Origin: Verrucomicrobiota bacterium
GTDB lineage: Bacteria > Verrucomicrobiota > Verrucomicrobiia > Limisphaerales > UBA1096
Assembly: GCA_030749225.1 (NCBI GenBank)
Contig: JASMKO010000062.1
Coordinates: 1-64,000 of the forward strand
Direction: 5' to 3'
Length of the DNA stretch: 64,000 bases
Numbering within the stretch: the stretch's first letter is position 1; each line of letters begins with the position of its first letter. Positions 8,012 to 19,183 of the stretch are shown piece after piece. Under the pieces are notes generated by a model, which did no database searches, had not been told where the DNA came from, and saw nothing but the letters and a program-made list of their open reading frames with translations. Both the position numbers and the translations under genes were made by a program.

Positions 8012-10686
8012 CACGGTTTCTCGGGCGCGCCCGGCTTGGCCTCGAGGGCATCGAGTTTGGCACCCCACAGCGGCATGTCGGGTAGTTCGCTGGACAGGCG
8101 CGAGTAGACTTTGCGCTCCAGATCCGCGCGCCCCAGCTGCTTGGCCAAGCGGCCGGCCATCAGGCCTGCCTCCTTCACCCAGAACGGATCCGCCTTCTCG
8201 TCAGTTGAACGGAGGTTGTGTCCAAAGACGATGTCCATGCATTGCTTGAACGATTGTTGCAGCAGTTTTTCGCGCTCCGCTGTGTCACCGACGGTCCTAG
8301 CCTGCCGGTCAAGCACGCGCGCAAGTCCGAGGCCCGCCTGGCTGCGCGTGCCTACATCTGTGCCACGCTGATCGACCACGAACTGGTACGCCTCCACCGC
8401 CATGACGAGGTTGGTCAACTGCAGATGACAATCGCCAACGCGGCCCCATGCCATGGAATGCAGCGGGCTGCCAGCGAACTCGTTTGCCACGCGCTGATAA
8501 TGCGGTAGCGCATCTTGCACGTTCGTGGGCGTGCGAGCGGTCTGATCGGCGGCCACATCGCCTAAATAAAACTCCGCACGCGCCTGGTCGGTGATTGGTG
8601 CGTTGGTAGCATTGACCACCGAGGCCAGCAGCAACTCGGCCGCAGCGTGTTCCTGCCGGAAAAATGCAGAGCGGCCGGCGCTAAGCCTCGCCTCCCACTC
8701 CATGGCTCGAGCGTTGACCAGCAGGTTGGTGTTCTCGAACAAGCGACGGTAGCCTTGCTCGGCCTCGGCGAATTTGCCATCCTGAAACTGGCGGTCGGCG
8801 ATCCATTTTTGTGCCACCGGCGCGAGCGGATGAGTCGGGAAACGCACCACGTAATTAGTGAACAGCTGGAAGGCCCGCGCCGGATTGCCAGCCTGATGGT
8901 TGAGCCAAGCACGGTCGAACTCCGCCTGCGGCAGCGCTGGGTGCGCCGGGTAGTTAGTCACCCATCGGTTGTATTCCAGAATCGACGACACCCAGCTGCC
9001 ATCCGTGACGTGCGTCCGGGCGACTGCCAGTTGCGCCTCGGGTAACAGGGTGGATTTGGGGAACACCTTGGCGAAGGAGGCCAGTACGGTGCGCGACTCG
9101 GACGCCTTGCCCTGCCGGTTAACTGCCTGCCCGTAGATCAGCAAGGCCCGGTCGCTGTAAAAACGATCAGGGAACCAGTTGATGAGGTGACGCACAGCAC
9201 GGCTGGCGCTAGGAAGATCTTGCTGCTCGACGCCGCTGCGCACGATCTGGTACAGCGCCTGGTCCACGAGTTGGTTCTTGAATCCAACCGTGTTTGTGGC
9301 GATGCCGATTGCCGCCCAATAAGTGCTCGCCGCCGCGGCATGGTTCGCCCGCTGGAACAGGCAGTCGGCCACCTTGAATTGCGCAATGGCCTTCTCCCTT
9401 GATTTCGGCAGTCGGCTGACAGCATTCGAGTAGGCCTGCTGCGCTAGGCTCAATTGAAAATCCTTCCCAGAGAGACGGGCCCACTCCCAAAGCGCCCAGC
9501 CACGTCCAAGCCACGATTTGCCCTCCAGGCCTGCATCGGCTTCGCCCTTCAGGATGACGTCAAAATGCCCCAACGCCTGGCTGAGTAGGTTGGTGGAGTG
9601 AAAGCGGCTCGCGTCCGGCATCCCGTAAAACTGCCGCAGCAGCAGTTCACCCAACGTCAGGTGCGCCAGCCCGGTCACGGGATCGCCGGGGTGGCGGATG
9701 AACAGGCGCTGCAGCCGCTGCACCGCGTTGGTCAGCCGGTTTTCCTCGACGTACAGGTCGACAATCTTAAGCAAAGCCGTGCGGCGCCAGTCGGGAGGGA
9801 TATTGGTGGCCAGATTCCGCTCAAACATAGCGACCGCATCGTCTGGCTGTCCCATGCGCCGCAGGACGTCGCCGTGAAAATCGACCGACCGCGCGGCATA
9901 CACCGAATTAGAGATTCCCTTGGCAAGTTGCACCAGGTTCGTCGCGCCGCTCAGTGCGCGATTCAGACTGGCATCGGCGAGGTAGACCGAAGCGAGCATG
10001 TAGTGCTTCCGCCAAAACCGATCCGGAGAAAGGTCGTTTTCGGGCAGATTCTCGAGGATCAGCCGAGCTGCGCCCAGTTCGCCCAACTCGAAATAGGCGT
10101 TGGCCAGCAGCAGCCGTCCGTCGACGATCAGCGGGTCGCCCGGCCGCGCGCTGGCCGCACGCTGGAACGGCCCGTCCGCCGGCTCGAGAGCGGCGATGCA
10201 CTCCTGTGACTTACCCAACTTATTGAGCGACTGCGCTTGGCCAAGCGCCGCCATCAAGGCCCGTTCGGAGCCGGGATGCTTCTCGATTAACTGGGCATAA
10301 TGGGCTGCCGCCTCACCATAACGCCCCAGCGCAAACTGCGCCTCGCCGATCCAGTAAAAGTAGCGATCCGACCACGCCCCGGCGGTTGGCAGTCCGGCCG
10401 ACAGTTCGTTTGCAACAGTCTCATATTGGCCGAGTTGAAACCGAGCTTGTCCCTCCAGCAACACCGCCTCAACGAGATGCGCCGAGCCGGGATGCGCTTG
10501 ACCAAGGGCCTCCAGCCGCTCGACCGCCGTGGCGAACATGCCGTCGCGGAAATATCGCTTGGCCACATCGAACGCCAGCTTGGCCCGGGCATTGGCTTGC
10601 GGGTCATTCGCCTGGCCATGTGCCGTCGGCACGGCCAGCGCCAACACAAAAAAACAGTTCCATTTTGCCTGCATGTTTCGGCTCAC
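8011..10686 (-). CDS. secreted TPR-repeat protein
   Basis: Signal peptide (FVLALAVPTAHGQA) and many TPR-like units; GTG start overlapping the uvrA stop. Confidence 0.8.
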   Translation of the reverse strand: MSRNMQAKWNCFFVLALAVPTAHGQANDPQANARAKLAFDVAKRYFRDGMFATAVERLEALGQAHPGSAHLVEAVLLEGQARFQLGQYETVANELSAGLPTAGAWSDRYFYWIGEAQFALGRYGEAAAHYAQLIEKHPGSERALMAALGQAQSLNKLGKSQECIAALEPADGPFQRAASARPGDPLIVDGRLLLANAYFELGELGAARLILENLPENDLSPDRFWRKHYMLASVYLADASLNRALSGATNLVQLAKGISNSVYAARSVDFHGDVLRRMGQPDDAVAMFERNLATNIPPDWRRTALLKIVDLYVEENRLTNAVQRLQRLFIRHPGDPVTGLAHLTLGELLLRQFYGMPDASRFHSTNLLSQALGHFDVILKGEADAGLEGKSWLGRGWALWEWARLSGKDFQLSLAQQAYSNAVSRLPKSREKAIAQFKVADCLFQRANHAAAASTYWAAIGIATNTVGFKNQLVDQALYQIVRSGVEQQDLPSASRAVRHLINWFPDRFYSDRALLIYGQAVNRQGKASESRTVLASFAKVFPKSTLLPEAQLAVARTHVTDGSWVSSILEYNRWVTNYPAHPALPQAEFDRAWLNHQAGNPARAFQLFTNYVVRFPTHPLAPVAQKWIADRQFQDGKFAEAEQGYRRLFENTNLLVNARAMEWEARLSAGRSAFFRQEHAAAELLLASVVNATNAPITDQARAEFYLGDVAADQTARTPTNVQDALPHYQRVANEFAGSPLHSMAWGRVGDCHLQLTNLVMAVEAYQFVVDQRGTDVGTRSQAGLGLARVLDRQARTVGDTAEREKLLQQSFKQCMDIVFGHNLRSTDEKADPFWVKEAGLMAGRLAKQLGRADLERKVYSRLSSELPDMPLWGAKLDALEAKPGAPEKP
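10233..10248. repeat. GCGCTTGGCCAAGCGC iterated palindrome
   Basis: 16-bp perfect palindrome in TPR CDS (LGQ frame). Confidence 0.95.
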
Positions 10687-13601
10687 TTTTTCTTGATCAA
10701 ATGGTTCATGCCAAGCGCCACTGCGAGAAAGCGGCCGGTGTGGCTGCCAGGCGCGGCGGCGATCCGCTCGGGCGGCCCCTCCGCAACGATCCGACCGCCA
10801 TCGTCGCCTCCCTCCGGCCCCAAATCAATCACCCAATCGGCAGATTTGATAACATCCATGTTATGCTCGATGACCAGCAGCGTGTTGTTCGCATCGCGCA
10901 ACCGGGCCAGCACGTCAAGCAGTCGAGCGACATCGTGAAAGTGCAGCCCGGTCGTCGGCTCATCGAGGATGAACAACGCGTGGTCGCGCGACTGCTTAGT
11001 CAGCTCGGTCGCCAGCTTCACTCGCTGGGCCTCGCCGCCGCTGAGCGTGGTGCCCTGCTGGCCCAGCTTCAGATAGCCCAGCCCCACGTCAGAGAGGGTC
11101 GCACACGGGTCGCAGATCTTGGGGAAAGCGCGGAAGAACGTCATCGCCTCGCTGACTGTCATATCGAGTACATCGGCGATGTTGCGGCCCTTGTAGTGAA
11201 TCTCGAGCGTCTCGCGATTGTAGCGGCGGCCGTTGCACGACTCGCAAGTCACGTAGATGGGCGGAAGGAAGTTCATCTCGATCTTCAACAAACCGCCGCC
11301 CTGGCATTTCTCGCAGCGGCCGCCCTTGACGTTGAAGCTGAACCGGCTGGCGCCGTAGCCGCGGATTTTCGACGCTGGCAACCCGGCGAACAGGTCACGA
11401 ATCTGATTGAAAATGCCGGTGTATGTCGCCGGGTTGCTGCGCGGCGTGCGGCCAATCGGCGACTGGTCGACGACGATCACCCGCCCCAGTGCCTCTTCGC
11501 CGCACAACATCTTGAACCTCCCCGGCCGGTCCTTCGATTTGTAAAACTTGCGGAACAGCGCCCTCCGTAGGACGTCATCAACCAGCGTGCTTTTGCCCGA
11601 GCCACTCACGCCAGTCACGCAGGTGAACGTCCCCAGAGGCAACTTCAGGTGAACATCCTTCAGGTTGTTCTCCGACGCGCCGATCACTTCAAGAAAACCG
11701 CGCGCCAGGTTCGGCCCGATGCGCCTGGCAGGAACGTCGATCTTGTAGTCGCCGCGTAGATACTTCCCCGTCAGTGATTGCTTGTGCGCGAGCATCCTGG
11801 CGAGCGGCCCGGACGCCACCACCTCGCCTCCGTATAGGCCGGCGCCGGGCCCCATGTCGATGACATGATCGGCCCGGCGGATCGTCTCCTCGTCATGCTC
11901 AACCACCAGCACGGTGTTGCCCAGGTCGCGCAGACCCTCAAGCGTGTAGAGCAGTTGCTCGTTGTCCCGCGCGTGCAGGCCGATGCTCGGCTCGTCTAGA
12001 ATGTACAGTACTCCCACCAACCCCGCGCCAATCTGCGTAGCCAAGCGGATGCGCTGCGCCTCGCCGCCGCTGAGCGTGCCGCTCGTGCGGTTGAGAGTAA
12101 GGTAGCCCAGCCCAACATCTTGCAAAAAGCCTAGCCTCGACGTAATCTCGCGCACCACATCGGCGGCAATTTTCTTACCCAGTTCGTCCAGCTCCAATCC
12201 GTCGAAAAACCGCAGGGCCTCGTCGATCGACAGTTGGCAGACATCCATGATCGACAGGCCGCCGAAGCGCCGTTTGCCTCCCAGTTGGTTTGCGCTTCGC
12301 AATGTCACGGCTAGCACGACCTCGCGGAGCCTCTGGCCCCTGCACGCCTCGCACGTTTGCGGGCTCATGAACGCCCTGAGCCGCCGCCGCGTCGTCTCGC
12401 TGCTCGTCTCCTCGTACAGCCGGTTGAGGTTGGCCAGGATGCCATCGAACGGCTTGATCGTCGTCGTTTGCTTGCCGCTGCGGGTGAATGGAAAGTCGAT
12501 CGCCTCATCGCCAGAGCCGTGGAACAGAGCCTCCCTGAAGCGATTGGCCAAGCGGCGGTACGGCTTGGTCATATCCGCCCTGTAATGCTTGGCCAACGCC
12601 TTGAGCAGCCCGTTGTAGTGGGCGACCATCCGCGCGCCGCCCTTCGTCCACGGCAGGATGACGCCGTCCTCCAGCGACTTGTCCGGATCGCCGACCATCA
12701 GACCCTCGTCGAATACCGGCCGCTGACCAAGTCCGGAGCAGGCAGGGCATGCGCCGTACGGCGAGTTGAATGAGAAATGCCGCGGCGTCATCGGCTCGTA
12801 GCTCTTGCCGGTGGCCGGGCTGGTGAGCCGATTTGATAACCGGCTCTCGCGCCATTGCGACCGGTCGAGATCGGGCGTCTGGTGCAGCGCAATCAGCTTA
12901 CCCTCCCCCCACTTGAGGCAGGTCTCGACCGAGTCGGCCAAACGGCCGCGCGCCTTGTCGCTGACGACGAGTCGGTCGACCACGACCTCGATCGAGTGCC
13001 TCTTTTTGGGATCGAGCTTGAAACGGGAGTTGGCCTCCAACTCAGCCAGTTCACCGTCGATGCGTGCCCGGACGAATCCCTCGCGGGCCAGCTTCTCGAG
13101 CACGTCACGAAACTCACCCTTCTGCTTGTCAACCACCGGCGCGAGTAGCATCACCCGTGTCTCCTCGGGCAGGGCCAGTAGTTGCTCGATGATGTCGCTC
13201 GTGCTCAAGCGCGAGATCGGCTCGGCACTCTCGGGGCAGTGCACCTGGCCAACATTGGCGAACAGCAGCCGCAGGTAGTCGTAAATCTCGGTCGTGGTGG
13301 CGATGGTCGAGCGCGGATTGCCCCCAGAGGATCGCTGCTCAATGGCGATCGCCGGTGACAGGCCCTCGATATGGTCAACATCCGGCTTCTGCAACTGGTC
13401 GAGAAACTGCCGAGCGTACGACGAAAGGGTCTCGACATATTTGCGCTGTCCCTCGGCAAACAACGTGTCGAATGCCAGCGACGATTTGCCCGAGCCGCTT
13501 GGCCCAGTGATCACCACCAGCCGGTCGCGCGGAATCTCAAGTGACAGATTCTTGAGATTATGCTCCCTTGCCCCGGCTATCTTTATGAACCCCTTCGCCA
13601 C
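10683..13601 (-). CDS. uvrA: UvrABC system protein A (excinuclease ATPase subunit)
   Basis: [40 protein letters not shown] zinc motif, [46 protein letters not shown]. Confidence 0.98.
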   Translation of the reverse strand: MAKGFIKIAGAREHNLKNLSLEIPRDRLVVITGPSGSGKSSLAFDTLFAEGQRKYVETLSSYARQFLDQLQKPDVDHIEGLSPAIAIEQRSSGGNPRSTIATTTEIYDYLRLLFANVGQVHCPESAEPISRLSTSDIIEQLLALPEETRVMLLAPVVDKQKGEFRDVLEKLAREGFVRARIDGELAELEANSRFKLDPKKRHSIEVVVDRLVVSDKARGRLADSVETCLKWGEGKLIALHQTPDLDRSQWRESRLSNRLTSPATGKSYEPMTPRHFSFNSPYGACPACSGLGQRPVFDEGLMVGDPDKSLEDGVILPWTKGGARMVAHYNGLLKALAKHYRADMTKPYRRLANRFREALFHGSGDEAIDFPFTRSGKQTTTIKPFDGILANLNRLYEETSSETTRRRLRAFMSPQTCEACRGQRLREVVLAVTLRSANQLGGKRRFGGLSIMDVCQLSIDEALRFFDGLELDELGKKIAADVVREITSRLGFLQDVGLGYLTLNRTSGTLSGGEAQRIRLATQIGAGLVGVLYILDEPSIGLHARDNEQLLYTLEGLRDLGNTVLVVEHDEETIRRADHVIDMGPGAGLYGGEVVASGPLARMLAHKQSLTGKYLRGDYKIDVPARRIGPNLARGFLEVIGASENNLKDVHLKLPLGTFTCVTGVSGSGKSTLVDDVLRRALFRKFYKSKDRPGRFKMLCGEEALGRVIVVDQSPIGRTPRSNPATYTGIFNQIRDLFAGLPASKIRGYGASRFSFNVKGGRCEKCQGGGLLKIEMNFLPPIYVTCESCNGRRYNRETLEIHYKGRNIADVLDMTVSEAMTFFRAFPKICDPCATLSDVGLGYLKLGQQGTTLSGGEAQRVKLATELTKQSRDHALFILDEPTTGLHFHDVARLLDVLARLRDANNTLLVIEHNMDVIKSADWVIDLGPEGGDDGGRIVAEGPPERIAAAPGSHTGRFLAVALGMNHLIKKK

Positions 13602-13630
13602 CGAAAGGGAACATCGTAAACCGGCCCGCG

Positions 13631-13644
13631 CGCTTGGCCAAGCG
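13631..13644. repeat. CGCTTGGCCAAGCG iterated palindrome, intergenic
   Basis: Between uvrA start and RbsC-like stop. Confidence 0.95.
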
Positions 13645-13659
13645 TGGGTAATCTGCGTC

Positions 13660-14658
13660 CTAAGTCCTGCGCCGGAAAAACCGCTGCAATATCGGCTCCA
13701 CCTTATCCATCCCGACGGCGAGGATGATCACCACGCCAATGATGATTTCCTGCATGTAATTTGGCCAATCCTTGATGCCGGAGCCGTTGGCCAAACAGGC
13801 CATCATGAATGCGCCAATCACTGAACCGGGGATGCTGCCCGCGCCCCCGCTCAGGCTTGCGCCGCCGATAACCACCGCTGCGATAATCTGCAGTTCCAAA
13901 CCAATCGCCACCGAGGGGTCGCCCTGCGTCAGGCGCGAAAACTGCATCACCCCAGCCAACCCGAAGAATACGCCGGCCAGCACATAAATCGCTATCTTGT
14001 TCGAGCTCACGCGGATGCCGCACAGCCGCGCGGTGTCCTCGTTCGAGCCGATGGCGAAAACGTACCGGCCAAAAACGGTCGCGCGCAGCACCACGGTCAT
14101 CACAACCGCAAGCCCCAGCACCAGCCAAACCCCATCCGGCAGGGGGAAAAACGTGAGCGGTGATTGGCTGTTGTCCATCAGTCGGTTGACCGACTCGAGC
14201 GGCTCATCGGGGTTGACGGTCTGGTTGTTGGCGAGCCACTTGGAGATTCCTCGCGCGATGCCCATCATCCCCAGCGTCACGATGAACGGCATCATGCGAA
14301 ACGCCGTGATGATGCCGCCGTTGGCCAAGCCGACCAATCCACCGATCAGCACCGTCAAAGTGAGCACCGCCGCCAAGCCATGGCCCTGCTCGATCAGCCT
14401 GGCCGTCACCACGCTGCACAATGCAACAACGGACCCAGCGCTAAGGTCGATCCCGCCGCTGACAATCACCATAGTCATCCCCATCGCGCCGGTGGCCACA
14501 ATGACCGTCTGGGTCAAAATCGTCTTAAAATTGCCGCCCTTGAAAAAAACTGAACGCAACTCGGCATCCATCATGAACAGCAACAGCACCACGAACAGCC
14601 CAACAAACGGCCGGATGGCCTTTAAAAAATCGCCGCTGCCAAACTGGGCCAACTTCAT
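13660..14658 (-). CDS. sugar ABC transporter permease, RbsC-like
   Basis: [72 protein letters not shown]; start MKLAQFG overlaps rbsA-like stop. Confidence 0.92.
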   Translation of the reverse strand: MKLAQFGSGDFLKAIRPFVGLFVVLLLFMMDAELRSVFFKGGNFKTILTQTVIVATGAMGMTMVIVSGGIDLSAGSVVALCSVVTARLIEQGHGLAAVLTLTVLIGGLVGLANGGIITAFRMMPFIVTLGMMGIARGISKWLANNQTVNPDEPLESVNRLMDNSQSPLTFFPLPDGVWLVLGLAVVMTVVLRATVFGRYVFAIGSNEDTARLCGIRVSSNKIAIYVLAGVFFGLAGVMQFSRLTQGDPSVAIGLELQIIAAVVIGGASLSGGAGSIPGSVIGAFMMACLANGSGIKDWPNYMQEIIIGVVIILAVGMDKVEPILQRFFRRRT

Positions 14659-16190
14659 GCCGCCTCCCCTGTTTCCGCCTGGCCTACGGCAGCACGAATG
14701 ATTTCCTGTTCGCTCCAGTTGTCGACCGGGCGTAACTCCGAAAGTTTGCCGCGACACATCACACCAATTCGGTCGCAAACGCCGAGCAGTTCCGGCAGAT
14801 AGGAACTCACAAATACCAACGCCTTGCCCTGTCCGGCCAACTCGTTCATCAACCGGTAAATCTGAACCTTGCTTCCGACGTCGATGCCGCGTGTCGGCTC
14901 ATCGAGCAAGAGGATTTCCGCCTCATGATGCAGCAGTCGACCCAGCGCGATCTTCTGCTGGTTGCCACCCGACAACTCGCCCACCGGCTGCGCGGCGTTC
15001 GAGGCCTTCACGTCGAGTTTAGCCATCCACTTCCCGGCGGCCGCCGCCTGCACCAGGCCATTCACGATGCCCAGCCGCGTCAGCAAGCTCAACCGCGTCA
15101 GCGTCAGGTTGTCGGCAATGCTGCGCCCGAGCAGCAACCCCTCCTCCTTGCGGTCTTCACTCAGCAACCCAATGCCCTTGGCCAAGCGCTTGGCCGGAGA
15201 GGAGTGCGTGTCCTCACCGCCAAATACCGTGACGCTGCCCTTGGCCAAGCAGTCGAGCCCGAACACCGCTCGCAACGTCTCCGTCCGCCCCGCGCCGACT
15301 AGTCCGAACAGGCCGACGATCTCCCCGGCATGCAGCGTGAGGTTGACACAGATCGGCTTGGCCAAGCCGGCAACACCGCGTAATTCTAGCATCGGTTCCC
15401 CGATGGACCGGCTCGTGCGCGGATAAATTTCATCGACCGTTCGGCCGACCATAAGTTGGATGATCCGATCCAGAGTCGCACCAGCCATCGCGCCGGAGCC
15501 GACGCTGCGGCCATCGCGCAATACCGTGTATCGGCTGGCAACACGCTGGCATTCTTCCAGGAAGTGGCTGATGTAAATGACGCTGACGCCGCGCTGGCTC
15601 ATTCGCTCAATCACTCTGAACAGGTTTTCGGTATCGACTTGCGTCAGGCTGCTGGTTGGTTCGTCCATGATGAGCACGCGCGGCTCGCCGACCAGCGCGC
15701 GGGCGATCTCGACCAACTGCTGCTGTGCGATCGTGAGTGAGCGAACCGGGGCATCGAGCGGCATTTGCGGCTGGCCAATTTCCTCCAGTGCCCGCATGGC
15801 TGAGCAGCGTCGCTCGCCACGCCGGATCCATCCAAACGCCACCGGCTCGCGACCCAGCAGGATATTTTCCTCCACCGACAAGTCCGGAGCGAGGTTCAGT
15901 TCCTGATAAATCATCGCCACGCCGCAATTGCGGGCATGCAATGGGTCGCTCGGCTCGAACGGCTGGCCGTTGAGCATGAGACTGCCGGCATCCGGGCAGT
16001 GCGCGCCGCTGAGCACCTTCATCAGCGTGCTTTTGCCGGCGCCGTTTTCGCCGATGAGCGCATGCACCTCCCCAGCGGCGACCTCAAGGCTTACTCCGTC
16101 AAGCGCCACCGTCTGGCCAAATCGCTTGGCCACCCGCTCAACCCGCAGTCGCGGCATGAGTGCGCTGGAGTCAGCCGCAGACATTGGCAT
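14655..16190 (-). CDS. sugar ABC transporter ATP-binding protein, RbsA-like (two ATPase domains)
   Basis: GENGAGKSTLMKVLSGAH, LLGREP, IMDEPTSSLT, second domain LSGGNQQKIALGR, LLDEPTRGIDVGSK. Confidence 0.95.
   Translation of the reverse strand: MPMSAADSSALMPRLRVERVAKRFGQTVALDGVSLEVAAGEVHALIGENGAGKSTLMKVLSGAHCPDAGSLMLNGQPFEPSDPLHARNCGVAMIYQELNLAPDLSVEENILLGREPVAFGWIRRGERRCSAMRALEEIGQPQMPLDAPVRSLTIAQQQLVEIARALVGEPRVLIMDEPTSSLTQVDTENLFRVIERMSQRGVSVIYISHFLEECQRVASRYTVLRDGRSVGSGAMAGATLDRIIQLMVGRTVDEIYPRTSRSIGEPMLELRGVAGLAKPICVNLTLHAGEIVGLFGLVGAGRTETLRAVFGLDCLAKGSVTVFGGEDTHSSPAKRLAKGIGLLSEDRKEEGLLLGRSIADNLTLTRLSLLTRLGIVNGLVQAAAAGKWMAKLDVKASNAAQPVGELSGGNQQKIALGRLLHHEAEILLLDEPTRGIDVGSKVQIYRLMNELAGQGKALVFVSSYLPELLGVCDRIGVMCRGKLSELRPVDNWSEQEIIRAAVGQAETGEAA
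15177..15195. repeat. double motif CTTGGCCAAGCGCTTGGCC
   Basis: Two overlapping motif units in RbsA-like CDS; exact reverse complement of 44383-44401. Confidence 0.95.
15354..15369. repeat. CGGCTTGGCCAAGCCG palindrome
   Basis: 16-bp perfect palindrome with the shared core. Confidence 0.95.
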
Positions 16191-17201
16191 TCAGTTGCCG
16201 GATCCGAGGTATTTCTCGAGAGGCGGATCGAGGAGTGCCTGCATATCCGGTTGGGCCATGTTGTCGCGGGTGACCAGTGCCACGCCGGTGTCGATGCGCT
16301 TAGCCACGGGCTTGCCGCCCAGGTGATCAACCAGAGTCATCACGCCGAGGTAGGCCATCTTGACCGGGTTTTGGACGACCAAGCCTTGCACATCGCCTGA
16401 CTTGAGGTCGCGCAACGACTGGACGCTGGTGTCGAACCCAATCACTTTCACCTTGCCTCCCGCCTTGCCGATGTCACGCAACGCCTTGGTCATCGAGACA
16501 GTCACCGATTCGTTCGGGCAGAACACCCCGTTCACCTCGTTGCCGTAGCGGCTCAACAAATTCTGCGAGGCCGTGTAGGCCAGATCGCGCGTGGCCCCCG
16601 CATACTGGTCGGACGACAATACCTTGATGCCGGGGAAATTTTCCTTCAACTCGTCGAGGAACCCGTTCTCGCGCTTGGTCGTGCTTGCCGAGCCGACGGC
16701 GTACCGCAACATCAACACATTGCCCTTCCCACCGAGTAACCTGCCCAGGTGTTCACCGCCCATCCTGCCGCCAATATAGTTATCAGTGGCGACGAAACTC
16801 GCGTACTGATCCGATTCCAACCCAGAGTCGATGATCACCACCGGGATGTCAGCGTTGCCTGCCGTCTCCACCGGGCGGACGAGCGCCTTGTCGTCAAGCG
16901 GCGCGAGCACCATCCCGTCCACGCCCCGAGCGATGAAGTTCTCGACCACCTTGATCTGCTCGTCGCGGTCGTCCTCCTTGAGTGGTCCCTTCCAGATGAT
17001 CTCCACTCGCTGGCCAGCAGCCTCGAGTTCCTGCTGTGCCTTGACGGCACCGGCATGGATCGACTTCCAAAATTCATGCGTTGTGCCCTTCGGGATGACC
17101 ACGATCGACAGGCCGCCCCCCGCCGAGTCACCGGACTGGGAACCACAACCGCACACCCAAATCAACGCGCCACAAGCTGCGACCAAAATCCATGATTTCA
17201 T
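16191..17201 (-). CDS. sugar ABC transporter substrate-binding lipoprotein, RbsB-like
   Basis: MKSWILVAACGALIWVCGCGSQ lipobox; VIPKGTTHEFWKSIHAGAVKAQQEL; adjacent to RbsA/RbsC-like genes. Confidence 0.92.
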   Translation of the reverse strand: MKSWILVAACGALIWVCGCGSQSGDSAGGGLSIVVIPKGTTHEFWKSIHAGAVKAQQELEAAGQRVEIIWKGPLKEDDRDEQIKVVENFIARGVDGMVLAPLDDKALVRPVETAGNADIPVVIIDSGLESDQYASFVATDNYIGGRMGGEHLGRLLGGKGNVLMLRYAVGSASTTKRENGFLDELKENFPGIKVLSSDQYAGATRDLAYTASQNLLSRYGNEVNGVFCPNESVTVSMTKALRDIGKAGGKVKVIGFDTSVQSLRDLKSGDVQGLVVQNPVKMAYLGVMTLVDHLGGKPVAKRIDTGVALVTRDNMAQPDMQALLDPPLEKYLGSGN

Positions 17202-17275
17202 GCGCGGCAGGCTAGGTGACTCGCTGCGGCGTGACAAACTTTTTACAAAAATGACTTGCGCCAAACGGGATTCCG

Positions 17276-17803
17276 ATGGAGCTTGGCTGCGTGAAAACAA
17301 ATCAGTTTTTTTGTATATTGTCGGCCCTCTTTACCGCTTCCATGTGTTTGACCGGTTGCTCAGCAGGGGTTGAGCAGGAGTCAACCCAACCGCAATCTTC
17401 TGCTGGAACCGCGCCAGTCATGGCCGTGGCCCACTGGGTAAAAGGCGATCCGGTGGACATCTCAAGCGGAGTGCACGTGGTGGAGTTCTGGGCCACGTGG
17501 TGCCCACCGTGCCGCACAAGCATCCCGCACCTGACGGAGATTCAGGAAAAATTTGCAGATCGCGGCGTCAAAATCATTGGTGTCAGCAATGAAAAACTCG
17601 GCACCGTTGAACCGTTCGTCGAGGAAATGGGGGATAAGATGGCCTACACGGTGGCTATCGACGGGGGCGTTGCCAAGGATTACATGGAAAAATACAACAT
17701 CGGCGGCATCCCACATGCGTTCGTCGTGAAGGACGGCAAGGTGGCTTGGCACGGGCACCCGATGTCCGGACTGGGTGACGCGATCGAGGACGCGCTGAAA
17801 TAA
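17276..17803 (+). CDS. thioredoxin-like (TlpA/ResA-type) lipoprotein
   Basis: VVEFWATWCPPCRTSIPHLTEIQEKF (WCPPC), lipobox LTGC, GGIPHAFVV cis-Pro region. Confidence 0.9.
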   Translation: MELGCVKTNQFFCILSALFTASMCLTGCSAGVEQESTQPQSSAGTAPVMAVAHWVKGDPVDISSGVHVVEFWATWCPPCRTSIPHLTEIQEKFADRGVKIIGVSNEKLGTVEPFVEEMGDKMAYTVAIDGGVAKDYMEKYNIGGIPHAFVVKDGKVAWHGHPMSGLGDAIEDALK

Positions 17804-18249
17804 TGAGACGCGCGCCCCTGCTGCCTCTCGTCGCGCTTGTCCTGACAGCAGGATGCGGCGGGGAGATCAGGAAGCCATCCACGGACGGCGCCACAAGCGC
17901 TGCCGAAACGGTCGCGGCCACCAACCTTTTTCACGCAGCCCAACTCGGCGATCTCACAGCAATTCAGCAATACCTTGTCCAAGGGCAGTCGGTGACCAAC
18001 TGCCACCCTGATAATGGCCAGACCGCGCTGCACTACGCGGCTTGGGGCGGCCAAACCAACGCGATCTACTGGCTGCTTGGGAAGAAGGCCGATGTCAACG
18101 CACTTGATGACGACGGCAAGTCGCCGCTGGATTATGCGTGGATGCCAAGAGGTGAGGATGCCCGGAAGATGCTCACCGCCGCCGGGGCCAAACCGGGCGC
18201 TGAATTGCGCCCGCCCGAACCGCAGCAAAAAAATACGGCCAAGCCGTAG
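17803..18249 (+). CDS. ankyrin-repeat lipoprotein
   Basis: Lipobox LTAGC; NGQTALHYAAWGGQTNAIYWLLGKKADVNALDDDGKSPLDYA. Confidence 0.8.
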   Translation: MRRAPLLPLVALVLTAGCGGEIRKPSTDGATSAAETVAATNLFHAAQLGDLTAIQQYLVQGQSVTNCHPDNGQTALHYAAWGGQTNAIYWLLGKKADVNALDDDGKSPLDYAWMPRGEDARKMLTAAGAKPGAELRPPEPQQKNTAKP

Positions 18250-18267
18250 CTACTTGCCCCAGCCGGC

Positions 18268-19098
18268 CTACGCGGCGTTAATCTTGGCCAGGCGCTCGCG
18301 GGCCTTCAACGCCGGCGGGGTGTCGCCGCACTCGTCAGCCACCCGCTGCAGCAAGACAAGAGCGCGGTCTGGGTCGTCCAGTTTCCCCGAGTAGAGGTTG
18401 CAGAGGTGGATGGCCACCCAGCCCCATCGTGTCTTTGGGATATCCATTTGCAGCATTTCCTCGTACTCCATCGCTGCAGCACGAAAGCTGACCAGATCCT
18501 TCTCGTAAATCTCAGCAATGCGCTTGTGGACATGGTATTCACGCGGAAAAACCCTGAGGTATTCGCGGAATGAATCTATCGCATCCACATAAGCTCCGTC
18601 CGCCCAGATCGATTCGGCCTCCTCGTACATGTCTGCCTTTCGCGATTTGTCGCTTTTGGTCAAATAATTCCCACCGACCCGTTCACTGGCGAGGTGGCTG
18701 ACATCACGCGCCACAATCAACGCAAACACAATCAGAGCGGCCAGCATCCCGCTAAAATAGGTCATCATCCCGCCTTCTTTTTCCGGGTTCCCGGCGGTTT
18801 CAACCTGATTGGTGCTCCCGGCCTTTGGCAGCGACCCGGCCTTCTTGGGCCTTTGCCCCGCGGGCTTAGCCGGTGTCGAGTTGGTGAGCATTCGGTTGAC
18901 CTCGTCGAGGTCGTATCCCTTGTCTGAGCCGCTTGTTTCGCCTACACTAGGCTCGACCGACGTCTCCTCCCGCTCTTCCAAATCCACGCCAAACCGGTCA
19001 AGCTGCATGTTTTCATACCTGTCGCGGAAGCCGTTCCAGCACCAAATGGCGACATACACGCAAAGAGGATATAGGATGATGCGCGAGATCAATTTCAC
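18268..19098 (-). CDS. membrane protein with C-terminal TPR-like region
   Basis: N-terminal TM, second TM (YFSGMLAALIVFALIVA), TPR-like EAESIWADGAYVDAIDSFREYLRVFP. Confidence 0.65.
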   Translation of the reverse strand: MKLISRIILYPLCVYVAIWCWNGFRDRYENMQLDRFGVDLEEREETSVEPSVGETSGSDKGYDLDEVNRMLTNSTPAKPAGQRPKKAGSLPKAGSTNQVETAGNPEKEGGMMTYFSGMLAALIVFALIVARDVSHLASERVGGNYLTKSDKSRKADMYEEAESIWADGAYVDAIDSFREYLRVFPREYHVHKRIAEIYEKDLVSFRAAAMEYEEMLQMDIPKTRWGWVAIHLCNLYSGKLDDPDRALVLLQRVADECGDTPPALKARERLAKINAA

Positions 19099-19183
19099 GT
19101 CTCACCGTTCGTAGCAGCCCTGGCATGGCAATGAAATGCAAAACAGCTTGCCAGCGGCGCTTGGTTTCCGTCTCATCGGGCGC

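Noticed and set aside
6974-8107. 377-aa plus-strand ORF
   Set aside because: Overlaps the MscS gene end and is antisense to the DHPS-like gene; shadow ORF
10386-11570. 394-aa plus-strand ORF
   Set aside because: Antisense to uvrA and the TPR gene; no recognisable motif
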